A DNA stretch of 64,000 bases, from contig CAVRFM010000020.1 of the NCBI GenBank assembly GCA_963720375.1, positions 1 to 64,000 of the forward strand, written 5' to 3'. The position numbers were made by a program, and so were the translations under genes. Of this stretch, positions 32,290 to 40,396 are shown piece after piece (the stretch's first letter is position 1; each line of letters starts with the position of its first letter). The notes beneath the pieces were generated by a model. That model was not told the origin of the DNA, ran no database searches, and saw only the letters and a program-made list of their open reading frames with translations. Origin of the DNA: JAPLHP01 sp963720375 (GTDB lineage Bacteria > Chloroflexota > Dehalococcoidia > UBA2247 > RBG-13-53-26).

Positions 32290-33696
32290 CTAGTGCTCCA
32301 AACGTGACAGCGATTGAATAAATCTGCTGACAGCCCGGGCAGCACGACCGGTGGTTGAGAATAGCGGCAGATTGGCTTCGAGGCACCTCTGGTGCGCCAT
32401 GAGGAACTGCCCTAAGCTCTCCGGAGCATCGCCGTGAGGCTGTATTATAGCCACAGGCACATCGATCGAATCGCCGGTCTCTATGATGGCTTTCAGTGCT
32501 GCCTTGGTAACATCAAGGCCAAATGGTGGGCGTGCGACTGCAAGAGGCAGGCGTATAAACAGGACATCAACCTCTTTACTATTGCCCACAGTCTTTATAG
32601 CCCGGGAAAGCAGCGAAGGATTGGCCAGTGCCGGGGAGTCTATGGGATTGTTGATACTGCTCCCTGGTTCAAACATAAACCTTTTTAGCTCCTGTCTGAG
32701 TTCGCTGGAAAAGGCGGGGACACTCAGTCCGGCACCTTCACAATCGTCGGTGCTTATGACGCTCGGTCCCCCACCCCATGCGATGATGCCCGCTCTTCGT
32801 CCCTTCACTGGCTTCATATGTAAACAGGTTTCAAAGAAGTCGACCATTTCCTCGCTGCTGTAGACCTGCACTGCTCCTGCCTGTTTGCAGAGGGCAGCCC
32901 ACTTTTCCGCGTTGCCAGCCAGCGAACCGGTATGTGAGGCAGCAGCCTTTGCTCCTGCGCTGGTGCGACCTCCCTTGAGTATCGCCACCGGCTTTGTCTT
33001 TGTTGTGCAGCTCAAGGCCTTAAGGAAACTTTGTCCCTCTCTTACACCTTCGATGTAGGCGCCAATTACCTTGGTTTCCATATCATGCGTCAGGTATTCC
33101 AGAAAGTCTGTTTCGTTCAGGTCGGCAGCATTCCCATAGCTGATTACCTTACTGAAGTGAATACCAAGGAAATTGGCCATTATGGTTAAAGCCAGAGAAA
33201 CTCCCCCGCTTTGGCAAAGAAGGCTAACGCAGCCAGCCTCCCTGCTGAACAGAGAACTGAAAGACAAACGTGTATTGGGACAATATATGCCCAGACAGTT
33301 TGGACCGATAAGCCGTATCCCTCCCTGGCGTGCAAGACTGACCAACTCCCGCTCTATTTCCTGGCCTTCTTCGCCTGCTTCGCTGAAGCCAGCGGTATAG
33401 ATCGAGATGGTCTTCACTCCTCTCACGACGCAGTCTTTTACAAGCTGTGGGGTGAAGGATGCAGGAATACAGCAAATGACATGATCCGGAGTTTGCGGCA
33501 CGCTCATAAGGTCAGGATAGGCCTTCAATCCCCTGATCACACTGACCCTGCGGTTGACCGGGTAGATGTTTCCCTGGTACTCGAATGCTATCAGCGCATC
33601 CACGAAGACCCCGGCCCCCTGGTTAATTGCAGGGTCACTGGGAGCCCCAACGATGGCAATCGATCTGGGGTGAAAGAGGAATTCCAGGTCTGACAT
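32290..33696 (-). CDS. ADP-forming acetyl/acyl-CoA synthetase, alpha subunit (second copy)
   Basis: A 468-residue paralogue of the protein at 12854 with the same order: CoA-binding domain (FHPRSIAIVGAPSD), middle domain (RLIGPNCLGIYCP, LLCQSGGVSLAL) and phosphohistidine loop (AAASHTGSLAG). The beta subunit is again not next to it. It is divergent from the PAS protein with only a short gap. Two alpha-only genes in one window suggest a family of these acyl-CoA enzymes with different substrates, sharing a distant beta subunit. Confidence 0.9.
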   Translation of the reverse strand: MSDLEFLFHPRSIAIVGAPSDPAINQGAGVFVDALIAFEYQGNIYPVNRRVSVIRGLKAYPDLMSVPQTPDHVICCIPASFTPQLVKDCVVRGVKTISIYTAGFSEAGEEGQEIERELVSLARQGGIRLIGPNCLGIYCPNTRLSFSSLFSREAGCVSLLCQSGGVSLALTIMANFLGIHFSKVISYGNAADLNETDFLEYLTHDMETKVIGAYIEGVREGQSFLKALSCTTKTKPVAILKGGRTSAGAKAAASHTGSLAGNAEKWAALCKQAGAVQVYSSEEMVDFFETCLHMKPVKGRRAGIIAWGGGPSVISTDDCEGAGLSVPAFSSELRQELKRFMFEPGSSINNPIDSPALANPSLLSRAIKTVGNSKEVDVLFIRLPLAVARPPFGLDVTKAALKAIIETGDSIDVPVAIIQPHGDAPESLGQFLMAHQRCLEANLPLFSTTGRAARAVSRFIQSLSRLEH

Positions 33697-33915
33697 CGCC
33701 GCACCGTCTCATGAAATTGTAGCATCTGCGCCTGCATGGATACCAGTTTGAGTGGTAGGGCCATCCTCCGTCTCATCATCTGGCGAAGGGGAAGTATGCT
33801 TAGCTGGGGGAATATAGAGCCTTTTGGGTCATCTTATCGGGCCATTTATGCCTTGTCCGGGTGGTGGCCAGGACGGAAAATGGAGTTATCAATAAGTTAT
33901 ATATGGGAGCATATC

Positions 33916-36315
33916 GTGTATGTAATATCTGAACCGGCTACCCCCTTGGCGAGAGATGTGGATCAGCACCCTCGGCATGAGATCCGTCTCCTGATCGTCG
34001 ATGATTCCGAAGACGACGCTCTGGCCGTGGTTAACGAATTGAAGCGGGGCGGCTATTCCCCCACTTTTGAAAGGGTTGACACAGCTGATGCTATGATCTC
34101 TGCCCTGAAGAATGGGCGCTGGGATGTCATTGTTGCTGACTATATCATGCCGTCCTTCAGCGGTCTGGCGGCATTGAATCTGTTTAAAGCAAGCGGCCTT
34201 AACCTGCCATTCATACTGGTGTCAGGCAAGATTGGTGAAGACAAAGCAGTGGAAGCCATGAAGGCCGGGGCAACCGACTACGTTATGAAGGATAAGTTAA
34301 ACCGCCTTGTCCCTGCCATTGAACGTGAGTTGGGTGAAGCGAAGGTGCAAAGAGAGCGCAGGAAGGCAGAAGAGGCAATACAGCGCCAGGAACAGCGATT
34401 CCGAGCGCTCATAGAGCATTCTTCGGATGTCATCGTAATCTTGAGTGCTGAAGGGAAACTTCGCTATGTGAGTGCATCCGCTGAGCCTATGTTGGGATTT
34501 GGGCCCGAAGAAGCAACTGGTATGAGCATACTGGAGTCAGTTCACCCGGAGGACATACAGCCTGTAGCTGATAGCTTCGCCAGGTTGCTGCAGAAACCAG
34601 GTGCTACTGTGCAGATCGAGCTGCGTACCAAGGACAAAGGTGGCAGTTGGCACACACTCGAGGCCACAGCCACCAATCTTCTTCACGATCCTGCTGTTGA
34701 GGGCATTGTGGTCAACTACCGCGATGTCACCGAGCACAAGAAGGCAGAGGATTCCCTGCGGGAGAGCGAGAAACGCTACCGTTTGCTGGCCGAGAACGTC
34801 TCGGATGTTATCTGGGTCACCGATATGAACTTTAGGCCGACCTATCTCAGCCCCTCAATCACTCGCCTGTTAGGCTACAGCATGGAGGAAGCCATGGCCC
34901 GCGGCATGCAGGACAGCTTGACACCTGCTTCTCTCAAGACAGCTGCGGATGCAGTGACATCAGCGCTGGACGCAGAACGGAAGGGGCAGAAAGACGCGGT
35001 GCATATGATGCCACCGCTGGAACTGGAGATGGTGCGCAAGGATGGCTCTACCATATGGGTGGCCAGCAAGGTTAGTTTCTTATACGACTCAGGTGGCCGG
35101 CCTATGGAGATGATGGGGGTAGTGCACGACATCACGGAGCGCAAGAAGGCAAAAGAGGCACTGCAAAGTAGCGAACAGCGATTCCGGGCACTCATAGAGA
35201 ACTCCTCAGATGCCATCATAGTTGCAAACCCTGATGGAACCACTCGATACGTCAGTCCATCCCTCGGACGTATGTTAGGTGAAGGACGGGTTGGTGCCGG
35301 TATACTCGAGGCTGTTCATCCAGAGGATGTCCAGCTTGTGGCTGATAACTTCGCTTCGCTGCTGCAGAATCCGGGTGCTAACTCGCTGACCGAGGTGCGC
35401 ATCCAGCACAAGGATGGCAGCTGGCATACAATCGAGTCCACAGCCACCAATCTTATTCATGATCCCGCAGTCGAGGGCATTGTGATCAACCTGCGCGATG
35501 TCACCGAGCGCAAGAAGGCAGAGGAGGCCCTGAAGGAATCAGAGGAACGGCTGAGGATACTATTCGAGTTTGCCCCGGATGGCTACTATTTGAGTGATCT
35601 GGAAGGAAAGTTTGTCGACGGAAACAGGGCAGCCGAAGAACTCACCGGCTATAAGAGGGAAGAATTGATTGGCAAGAATTTCCTGGAACTTGGGCTACTG
35701 CCTCTAGATCAACTGCCAATAGCGGCGGCGCTGCTGGCCCAAAATATACAGGGACAAGCTACCGGGCCGGATGAGCTTATTTTGAAACGGAAAGACGGTT
35801 CCCATGTTGCTGTCGAGATAAATACCTTCCCTGTGAAGATCAAAGGGCAAAACCTGGTGCTGGGCAATGTCCGCAATGTCACCGAGCGCAAGAAGATAAA
35901 GGAGGCCCTCGCAGAGAGCGAGAAACGCTACCGCTTGCTGGCCGAGAACATCTCAGACGTCATCTGGGTCATCGATATGAACCTGCGACCTACGTATCTC
36001 AGCCCTTCCATCTCTAAGATGACTGGCTACAGCGTCGAGGAAACCATGGCCCGCGGGATGGAAAAAGGCTTGGATCCCGCCTCCATTGAAGCTGTCTCAG
36101 AGATAGTCATGGGAGAACTGGCAGAGAAAGGTGAGCCAAACACGGCCACAAGACTGACTCCGGTGGAAGTGGAGATGGAACGCAAAGATGGCTCCAAAGT
36201 CTGGGCCGAGGCTGCGGGGACTCTACTGCGTGGTTCAGATGGACAGCCTGTTGAGATTATAGGAATACTGCGTGACATCACCGAGCGCAAGAAGGCCGAA
36301 CAAGCAACTCAATGA
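33916..36315 (+). CDS. Response-regulator receiver protein with five PAS domains (frame broken before an HD-GYP domain)
   Basis: The frame has a receiver domain at the start (LLIVDDSEDDA, IVADYIMPSFSG, GATDYVMKDKL) and then five PAS/PAC repeats, each ending with a VTERKKAEE-like linker. PAS1 and PAS3 are near duplicates (QRFRALIE.SSD) and PAS2 and PAS5 are too (KRYRLLAEN.SDVIWV). It ends ITERKKAEQATQ and stops where the HD-GYP domain of the next frame begins. Removing one A near 36306 restores KKAEQALNESFQKL. The GTG at 33916 has GGGAG six bases upstream; ATGs at 33736 and 33880 are alternatives. Confidence 0.85.
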   Translation: MYVISEPATPLARDVDQHPRHEIRLLIVDDSEDDALAVVNELKRGGYSPTFERVDTADAMISALKNGRWDVIVADYIMPSFSGLAALNLFKASGLNLPFILVSGKIGEDKAVEAMKAGATDYVMKDKLNRLVPAIERELGEAKVQRERRKAEEAIQRQEQRFRALIEHSSDVIVILSAEGKLRYVSASAEPMLGFGPEEATGMSILESVHPEDIQPVADSFARLLQKPGATVQIELRTKDKGGSWHTLEATATNLLHDPAVEGIVVNYRDVTEHKKAEDSLRESEKRYRLLAENVSDVIWVTDMNFRPTYLSPSITRLLGYSMEEAMARGMQDSLTPASLKTAADAVTSALDAERKGQKDAVHMMPPLELEMVRKDGSTIWVASKVSFLYDSGGRPMEMMGVVHDITERKKAKEALQSSEQRFRALIENSSDAIIVANPDGTTRYVSPSLGRMLGEGRVGAGILEAVHPEDVQLVADNFASLLQNPGANSLTEVRIQHKDGSWHTIESTATNLIHDPAVEGIVINLRDVTERKKAEEALKESEERLRILFEFAPDGYYLSDLEGKFVDGNRAAEELTGYKREELIGKNFLELGLLPLDQLPIAAALLAQNIQGQATGPDELILKRKDGSHVAVEINTFPVKIKGQNLVLGNVRNVTERKKIKEALAESEKRYRLLAENISDVIWVIDMNLRPTYLSPSISKMTGYSVEETMARGMEKGLDPASIEAVSEIVMGELAEKGEPNTATRLTPVEVEMERKDGSKVWAEAAGTLLRGSDGQPVEIIGILRDITERKKAEQATQ

Positions 36316-36907
36316 AAGCTTCCAGAAGCTGAAAAGAACCTTGGATGGCACCATCCATGCCATAACACTGACGGTGGAATCCAGAGACCGCTATACCGCC
36401 GGTCACCAGAGACGGGTGGCCCAGCTTGGCTGTGCCATAGCCCAGGAAATGGGCTTTACCTCTGAGCAGATCCAGGCGATCCGCGTAGCCGGGCTCCTTC
36501 ACGACATCGGCAAGATCTCTGTGCCGCAAGAAATCCTCAGCAAGCCCGGCAAGCTGACTGATGTCGAGTTCCAGTTGATCAAAGTCCATAGCCAGGTTGG
36601 TTACGACATATTGAAAAACGTGGAATTCCCCTGGCCGATTGCCGACATTGTCATTCAGCACCACGAAAGGATGAACGGCTCCGGCTATCCTTCAGGCATC
36701 CGGGAAGACAAGCTCCTTATAGAGGCCAGGATACTGGGCGTAGCTGACGTTGTCGAGGCCATGAGCTCGCAGCGGCCCTATCGGCCCCCCCTGGGTATAG
36801 ACAAGGCCCTCGAAGAGATTTCATGCAACAGCGGTATCCTGTACGACCCCAATGTGGTCAATGCTTGCCTGAGGCTATTTGACGAGAAAGGGTTCAGGTT
36901 CGAATAG
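36272..36907 (+). CDS. HD-GYP domain, C-terminal part of the split PAS protein
   Basis: From QLNESFQKLKRTLDG (36318) this frame is an HD-GYP phosphodiesterase domain with GHQRRVAQL, HDIGKISVP (metal His/Asp) and HHERMNGSGYPSG. The usual Asp in HHE+xDGxGYP is Asn. HD-GYP domains hydrolyse cyclic di-GMP. The frame's own GTG has no ribosome site and the first codons are noise, so it reads best as the end of the PAS protein. The combination is a common soluble PAS/HD-GYP sensor. Confidence 0.85.
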   Translation: MTSPSARRPNKQLNESFQKLKRTLDGTIHAITLTVESRDRYTAGHQRRVAQLGCAIAQEMGFTSEQIQAIRVAGLLHDIGKISVPQEILSKPGKLTDVEFQLIKVHSQVGYDILKNVEFPWPIADIVIQHHERMNGSGYPSGIREDKLLIEARILGVADVVEAMSSQRPYRPPLGIDKALEEISCNSGILYDPNVVNACLRLFDEKGFRFE

Positions 36908-37004
36908 CAATTGCCCACGATATGAGCCGAGCCCACCCAGACAAACTACACTCTGTCTGCAGAAGACCGGCAAGCTAGTGGGAACCTGAGTATGGAATTT
37001 CAGA

Positions 37005-37035
37005 GGGTGGGCAGAGATGTCCATCCCTGTCTTAT
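37005..37035 (+). terminator. Intrinsic terminator after the HD-GYP frame
   Basis: GGGTGG (37005-37010) pairs with CCATCC (37021-37026) with one wobble, same 10-base loop as the terminator at 6088, followed by CTGTCTTATG. The two are copies of one element. Confidence 0.6.
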
Positions 37036-37052
37036 GTATGGGAGTCGTTGCC

Positions 37053-37292
37053 TCAGTTGCCCTCAATTATTGCCGCAGTTGTTACCTTAGTGGGCTTCAG
37101 TTGACTCGGCTGGCAGCCATCCTCAATCATCTCCTCTGTTGGCCGGGGTGCCTCAGTCAACCTCAAGTGAATGCTTTTGGCACAGTCGAGCAGCCACTCT
37201 ACATAGCACCAGTAAAGGATCGCCAGAGAGATTGCTGCCACCACTGGCAAACCAACAACTATTCCCAGCACCGTCAGAAAACGTGACATCAT
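37053..37292 (-). CDS. Small membrane protein, 79 residues
   Basis: A single long hydrophobic segment near the N-terminus (FLTVLGIVVGLPVVAAISLAILYW) is followed by an amphipathic, polar tail (CAKSIHLRLTEAPRPTEEM). GGGGGTAAAGAGG precedes MMSRF. No family known to me. It is the downstream gene of a minus-strand pair with the zinc-ribbon gene at 37326 (34 bases apart). Confidence 0.55.
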   Translation of the reverse strand: MMSRFLTVLGIVVGLPVVAAISLAILYWCYVEWLLDCAKSIHLRLTEAPRPTEEMIEDGCQPSQLKPTKVTTAAIIEGN

Positions 37293-37325
37293 CCTCTTTA
37301 CCCCCTTACTTGTTCCCTAAAATCA

Positions 37326-37526
37326 TCACCGCTTCTCTCGCGGTCTATCCCAATAGGCTGACTTGCACTTTGCACAGAGTCTTGGGGGTTCGGCCCTTCG
37401 GGGAACCCACTTATGACCACAGCGGTAACAGCACAATTGAGGTAAGGTGTAGTTCTTCATAGCGGGGGCCATCTCGGGGAAGGGAAGGTCAGCCACAATC
37501 CTTTTGGCTTTCTTGGTTTTTCGCAT
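37326..37526 (-). CDS. Zinc-ribbon microprotein, leaderless mRNA likely
   Basis: The 66-residue protein has a zinc ribbon CYRCGHKWVPRRAEPPRLCAKCKSAYWDRPR with two CxxC pairs, preceded by a basic start (MRKTKKAKRIV). Its Cx2C-x14-Cx2C spacing and CKSAYWDRPR ending recur in DNA-binding zinc-ribbon microproteins of other bacteria and archaea. The ATG sits about 9 bases after the -10 box of a strong promoter, so the mRNA should have almost no leader. Confidence 0.72.
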   Translation of the reverse strand: MRKTKKAKRIVADLPFPEMAPAMKNYTLPQLCCYRCGHKWVPRRAEPPRLCAKCKSAYWDRPREKR

Positions 37527-37535
37527 CTCGGGGCA

Positions 37536-37564
37536 AGTATAAAGTTACCGCACTACGTTGTCAA
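37536..37564 (-). promoter_or_regulatory. Strong promoter of the 37526 gene
   Basis: On the minus strand TTGACA (37559-37564), a 17-base spacer and TATACT (37536-37541). Only nine bases separate the -10 box from the start codon. Confidence 0.75.
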
Positions 37565-37830
37565 TAGGTAAGTCTCTATTTGGCCACGCCTGTCCTTGTT
37601 TCCTAACTTCGTACGCACGGGACTGACGAGGCAATGGCAGCGGGATCAAACCTCAAGGCTAGAGGGGTGGGCAGAATTGTACCACTCCAACCTCGGCCTG
37701 GATACAAAGGGAGACAGCTTGCCGTGCTGGATCAAAGTGGATAGTAACACCATTGATCTGGGGGTGGGGAGGCCTGAGACACAGGTCTATGAGGACATCT
37801 TGAAGCCATTGAGGGTCAACTGTAGTTAGA
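37565..37830. other. Intergenic region
   Basis: Contains a partial copy (around 37667-37712) of the GGGTGGGCAG and GAGGTTG sequences seen near 6088-6163. No supported gene. Confidence 0.35.
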
Positions 37831-38073
37831 TCATGTCCTGGAATGATTCAGGGTTCTGCCAGTTATGCACTTGGCTGGAGGCCAGTTGTGGCCACTGTCG
37901 ATGGTAATGCCTGCAGTTTCGGTTCGGGCTGGGTCCCGACTGGGTATCTCTGTAGTAGTGAAACGAGGCAGACCATTCCCGGCGATTAATTCTCTCATCT
38001 CGTCAGCCAGGCACTCAGCTCGAAGCTGATGGAAGGTCCTCTTGACCAACTTCTGATAGCGCAAACGTCTCAT
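37831..38073 (-). CDS. Small basic protein, 80 residues
   Basis: The N-terminal half is a basic helix (MRRLRYQKLVKRTFHQLRAECLADEMRELIA) and the C-terminal half is polar and disordered-looking. GGAGGTAAAGAGTAG lies right before the ATG. It is driven by the consensus promoter at 38225. No family known; moderate support from start site and composition only. Confidence 0.48.
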   Translation of the reverse strand: MRRLRYQKLVKRTFHQLRAECLADEMRELIAGNGLPRFTTTEIPSRDPARTETAGITIDSGHNWPPAKCITGRTLNHSRT

Positions 38074-38111
38074 CTACTCTTTACCTCCAGGTGATCCCGG
38101 CAGGGTGATGG

Positions 38112-38204
38112 TCAGTTCACCTCTGCAACCTTAGAAATCTCCTCAACTATCCGGCAGCCTTGATTTGGGATTCGGTGTAGACCTTTAGTGAATGCTTTAG
38201 GCAT
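38112..38204 (-). CDS. Possible 30-residue leader peptide
   Basis: A short frame between the promoter at 38225 and the 38073 gene reads MPKAFTKGLHRIPNQGCRI and continues through VEEISKVAEVN. Its TSS would lie only about 15 bases upstream. No ribosome site is clear. It may be a small protein or chance. Confidence 0.28.
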   Translation of the reverse strand: MPKAFTKGLHRIPNQGCRIVEEISKVAEVN

Positions 38205-38224
38205 CCACTCGGTCTTTCGGGTAA

Positions 38225-38254
38225 ATTATATCATATAGGATATGTGACTGTCAA
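38225..38254 (-). promoter_or_regulatory. Consensus sigma70 promoter
   Basis: On the minus strand TTGACA (38249-38254), an 18-base spacer ending TGA, and TATAAT (38225-38230). This is the best promoter in the window. Confidence 0.8.
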
Positions 38255-38496
38255 TCCCTTTCCCTGGTTAATTGCGAACACCGATGTAACAGAATTATCA
38301 TAATCTTCCTATTCTCGATTTCAGGCCTTGACGTTATTCATAAGACTATGACCTGCAGTCCTGCATGGCGCTGGTAGGGCGAGACATCTTCTTCATGTTG
38401 GAGATGCCCTGTCGCGTGGGTTTGAGGAAGGCAACAGTGAGTTGATTATGTGAGGTGTCAGGCAAAATTATGACAGGCGCTAAGTTCCGGAGAATC

Positions 38497-38593
38497 TGGC
38501 GGGAGCGAATGGGGGTCGAACCCACCATGGACACTGAAGGTGCCCATCAACGGATTTGAAGTCCGCGAAGCTCACCGGAGCTCACTCGCTCCC
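38497..38593 (-). tRNA. selC: tRNA-Sec, anticodon TCA, CCA encoded
   Basis: The gene has the long eight-pair acceptor (GGGAGCGA with TCGCTCCC), an extended D-stem (AGCTC with GAGCT), anticodon loop CTTCAAA (anticodon TCA), a long variable arm (ATGGGCAC with GTGTCCAT) and a TTCGACC T-loop. Discriminator G and CCA are encoded. It reads UGA as selenocysteine. It lies 10 kb from selA and is flanked by tatC on the same strand. Confidence 0.97.
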
Positions 38594-38612
38594 TTATGAT
38601 AATGCGACTGCA

Positions 38613-39365
38613 CTAAGCTGGAGACTTCTTGCCTCGTCGGCCGATCCAGGCTGTCACAATTCCAAGCAAGTATAGCAAGAATATAGGGACAGAGACTATG
38701 GTCTGGTTGATAGGATCAGGGGTAGGTGTAATTACGGCGCCGATGATGAAGGCACCGATGAAAGCCCATTTCCACTGCTTGATGAGCCATCGATGGGTCA
38801 ATATGCCGATCTTGGACAGAAAGAATGTGACTACCGGGAGCTCGAAGACTACACCCATCCAGAAAATGATCTGCACTTCAAATGAAATGAGGTTTCCTAT
38901 CCTGATCTGAGAGACGACGCCGATGCCCTTCCCAAAGTTCAGCAAGAAGTCGAGGGCATGCGGCAGGAAGACAAACCAGGCAAAGGATGCACCAGCGAGG
39001 AAGAAGAGTAACACTGCCGGCAGAAGAACATAGAGATACCCTCTTTCCTTGCGGGTCAGTGCCGGGCGGATGAACATTACCAGTTGATACATGAAGAAAG
39101 GCAGGGCCATGATGAAGGCGGAGTATAGACATACCTTGAACCAGACAGCAAACGTCTCGGTTACCTCGATGGCGATAATCGTCACTCCCGGGGGGACGCG
39201 CGATATCAGGAATTTGATAATGCGATCGGTGAAGACAAAGGAGATGCCAACGGTGATGATGAGGGCGATAACAGAATAGACGAGCCGCCGCCGTATCTCC
39301 TGAAGGTGACCCAGGAGGGTAAGCTTCTTCTCTTTCTCCTGCTTTTCTTTGGTAGCGTCTACCAT
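38613..39365 (-). CDS. tatC: Sec-independent protein translocase TatC
   Basis: The 250-residue membrane protein has six predicted helices and the family signatures LLGHLQEIRRRLVYSVIAL near the start and FVFLPHALDFLLNFGK, with conserved F/E pairs in the first cytoplasmic loop. TatC binds twin-arginine signal peptides. It lies in a minus-strand run tatA-like, tatA-like, tatC with modest gaps, likely one transcript. Confidence 0.95.
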   Translation of the reverse strand: MVDATKEKQEKEKKLTLLGHLQEIRRRLVYSVIALIITVGISFVFTDRIIKFLISRVPPGVTIIAIEVTETFAVWFKVCLYSAFIMALPFFMYQLVMFIRPALTRKERGYLYVLLPAVLLFFLAGASFAWFVFLPHALDFLLNFGKGIGVVSQIRIGNLISFEVQIIFWMGVVFELPVVTFFLSKIGILTHRWLIKQWKWAFIGAFIIGAVITPTPDPINQTIVSVPIFLLYLLGIVTAWIGRRGKKSPA

Positions 39366-39513
39366 ACGTCTGTGCTGTACTCGGCTAGATTATCAGCTAT
39401 GCTGGTCGGAAATGCTGAGGAAGTCTTTGTCAACCCCCTGTATTCCCCAATCTTTGGGGGTTGGTTTGAAGCTGGGGGTACCCCAGAACCCGTCAGGTGA
39501 TATCCGGGATACC

Positions 39514-39945
39514 TCAAGTGGGGGGCTCCTTCCCTGGACTCTTCGGGATCTCACCTTGTTTCGGATTGAGAGCACTACTTGCCTCTTTGGCAACAGACGC
39601 TATCTCCTTGGAGGCCTTCCTGACGTCCTTGGTGAGCCCTGTGGCAGACCCCACAGAAGTATTGACCTCTTTTGCCAGGTCGCCCATTTCCTTGGAGATA
39701 TCCTTTAGGTCTTTAGTCAACCCTGTGTTGCCGGAAACAGTGCTGTTAGCTTCCTTGCCGGTCTCCTTGACTTCGTCCGATATCTCTTGCAGGTTCTTGT
39801 TCATTTCTGCCGACGCCTGTTTGAGCTTGCGCATGGCTTTGCCTATCATGCCAGCAATCTCAGGCAACTTGGACGGGCCGAAGAATAAGAAGAGGAGGAG
39901 AAGGATGAGGAGTAGCTCCGGGCCACCTATACCCAAGAAATCCAT
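39514..39945 (-). CDS. TatA/TatB-like protein with long repeat-bearing tail
   Basis: The N-terminus (MDFLGIGGPELLLILLLLFLFFGPSKLPEIAGMIGKAMRKLK) is the Tat transmembrane helix, hinge and amphipathic helix. Residues 45-143 form a long polar tail with two similar units (GLTKDLKDISKEMGDLAKE and GLTKDVRKASKEIASVAKE, about 30 residues apart), like amphipathic helices of apolipoprotein-type repeats. TatB proteins also have long tails, so it could serve as TatB. Confidence 0.88.
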   Translation of the reverse strand: MDFLGIGGPELLLILLLLFLFFGPSKLPEIAGMIGKAMRKLKQASAEMNKNLQEISDEVKETGKEANSTVSGNTGLTKDLKDISKEMGDLAKEVNTSVGSATGLTKDVRKASKEIASVAKEASSALNPKQGEIPKSPGKEPPT

Positions 39946-40087
39946 ATTACCTCATATCCGCTCACTGTTGAAGGAAGAATTGTTTGGGCTCCAGGGTTTC
40001 CTTGGTTGAGTTAATGGAGGGGAAAGTATAGCTGTGGGCCTTTACTCTATCCTCGGAGCGCTGGATGATACTGCCGCTGGAGACCTT

Positions 40088-40396
40088 TCACCTGTAGTTT
40101 TCCATCTTTGCTCCGCAGCTCATGCAGAACTTGGCATTCTCAGCGATCTTCTCACCACAGTTAGGACAGAATTTTTCCCTTTTGGGGCTTGCCGCTGCTG
40201 ATTGAATGAGAGTCTTTTCGCCCTTGGATTCTATCGTGGTGGATTGGGGGAGGTCATCTGTCCTGTCTTTTTCTCTGCGGAACTCGCGTATACTCTTACC
40301 GAGAGCACCACCGATCTGTCCCAGTTTACCGACTCCAAAAATGAGGACGACGGCGACTACGATAAGGCCAATTTCCAATGGACCAACATCCCTCAT
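40088..40396 (-). CDS. TatA-like protein with C-terminal zinc ribbon
   Basis: From the ATG at 40396 (102 residues) the start MRDVGPLEIGLIVVAVVLIFGVGKLGQIGGALGKSIREFRREKD is a TatA helix-hinge-amphipathic unit. A charged linker leads to a C-terminal zinc ribbon with CPNCG and CMSCG (about 76-95). TatA normally ends after a charged tail, so the ribbon is an unusual addition. GGGAGGCGGGTT precedes this ATG; a start 18 bases upstream is the alternative. Confidence 0.82.
   Translation of the reverse strand: MRDVGPLEIGLIVVAVVLIFGVGKLGQIGGALGKSIREFRREKDRTDDLPQSTTIESKGEKTLIQSAAASPKREKFCPNCGEKIAENAKFCMSCGAKMENYR

Noticed and set aside
37596..37829. Plus-strand frame in the 37.6 kb gap
   Set aside because: It runs over repeat-like DNA, has no ribosome site, and matches nothing known.
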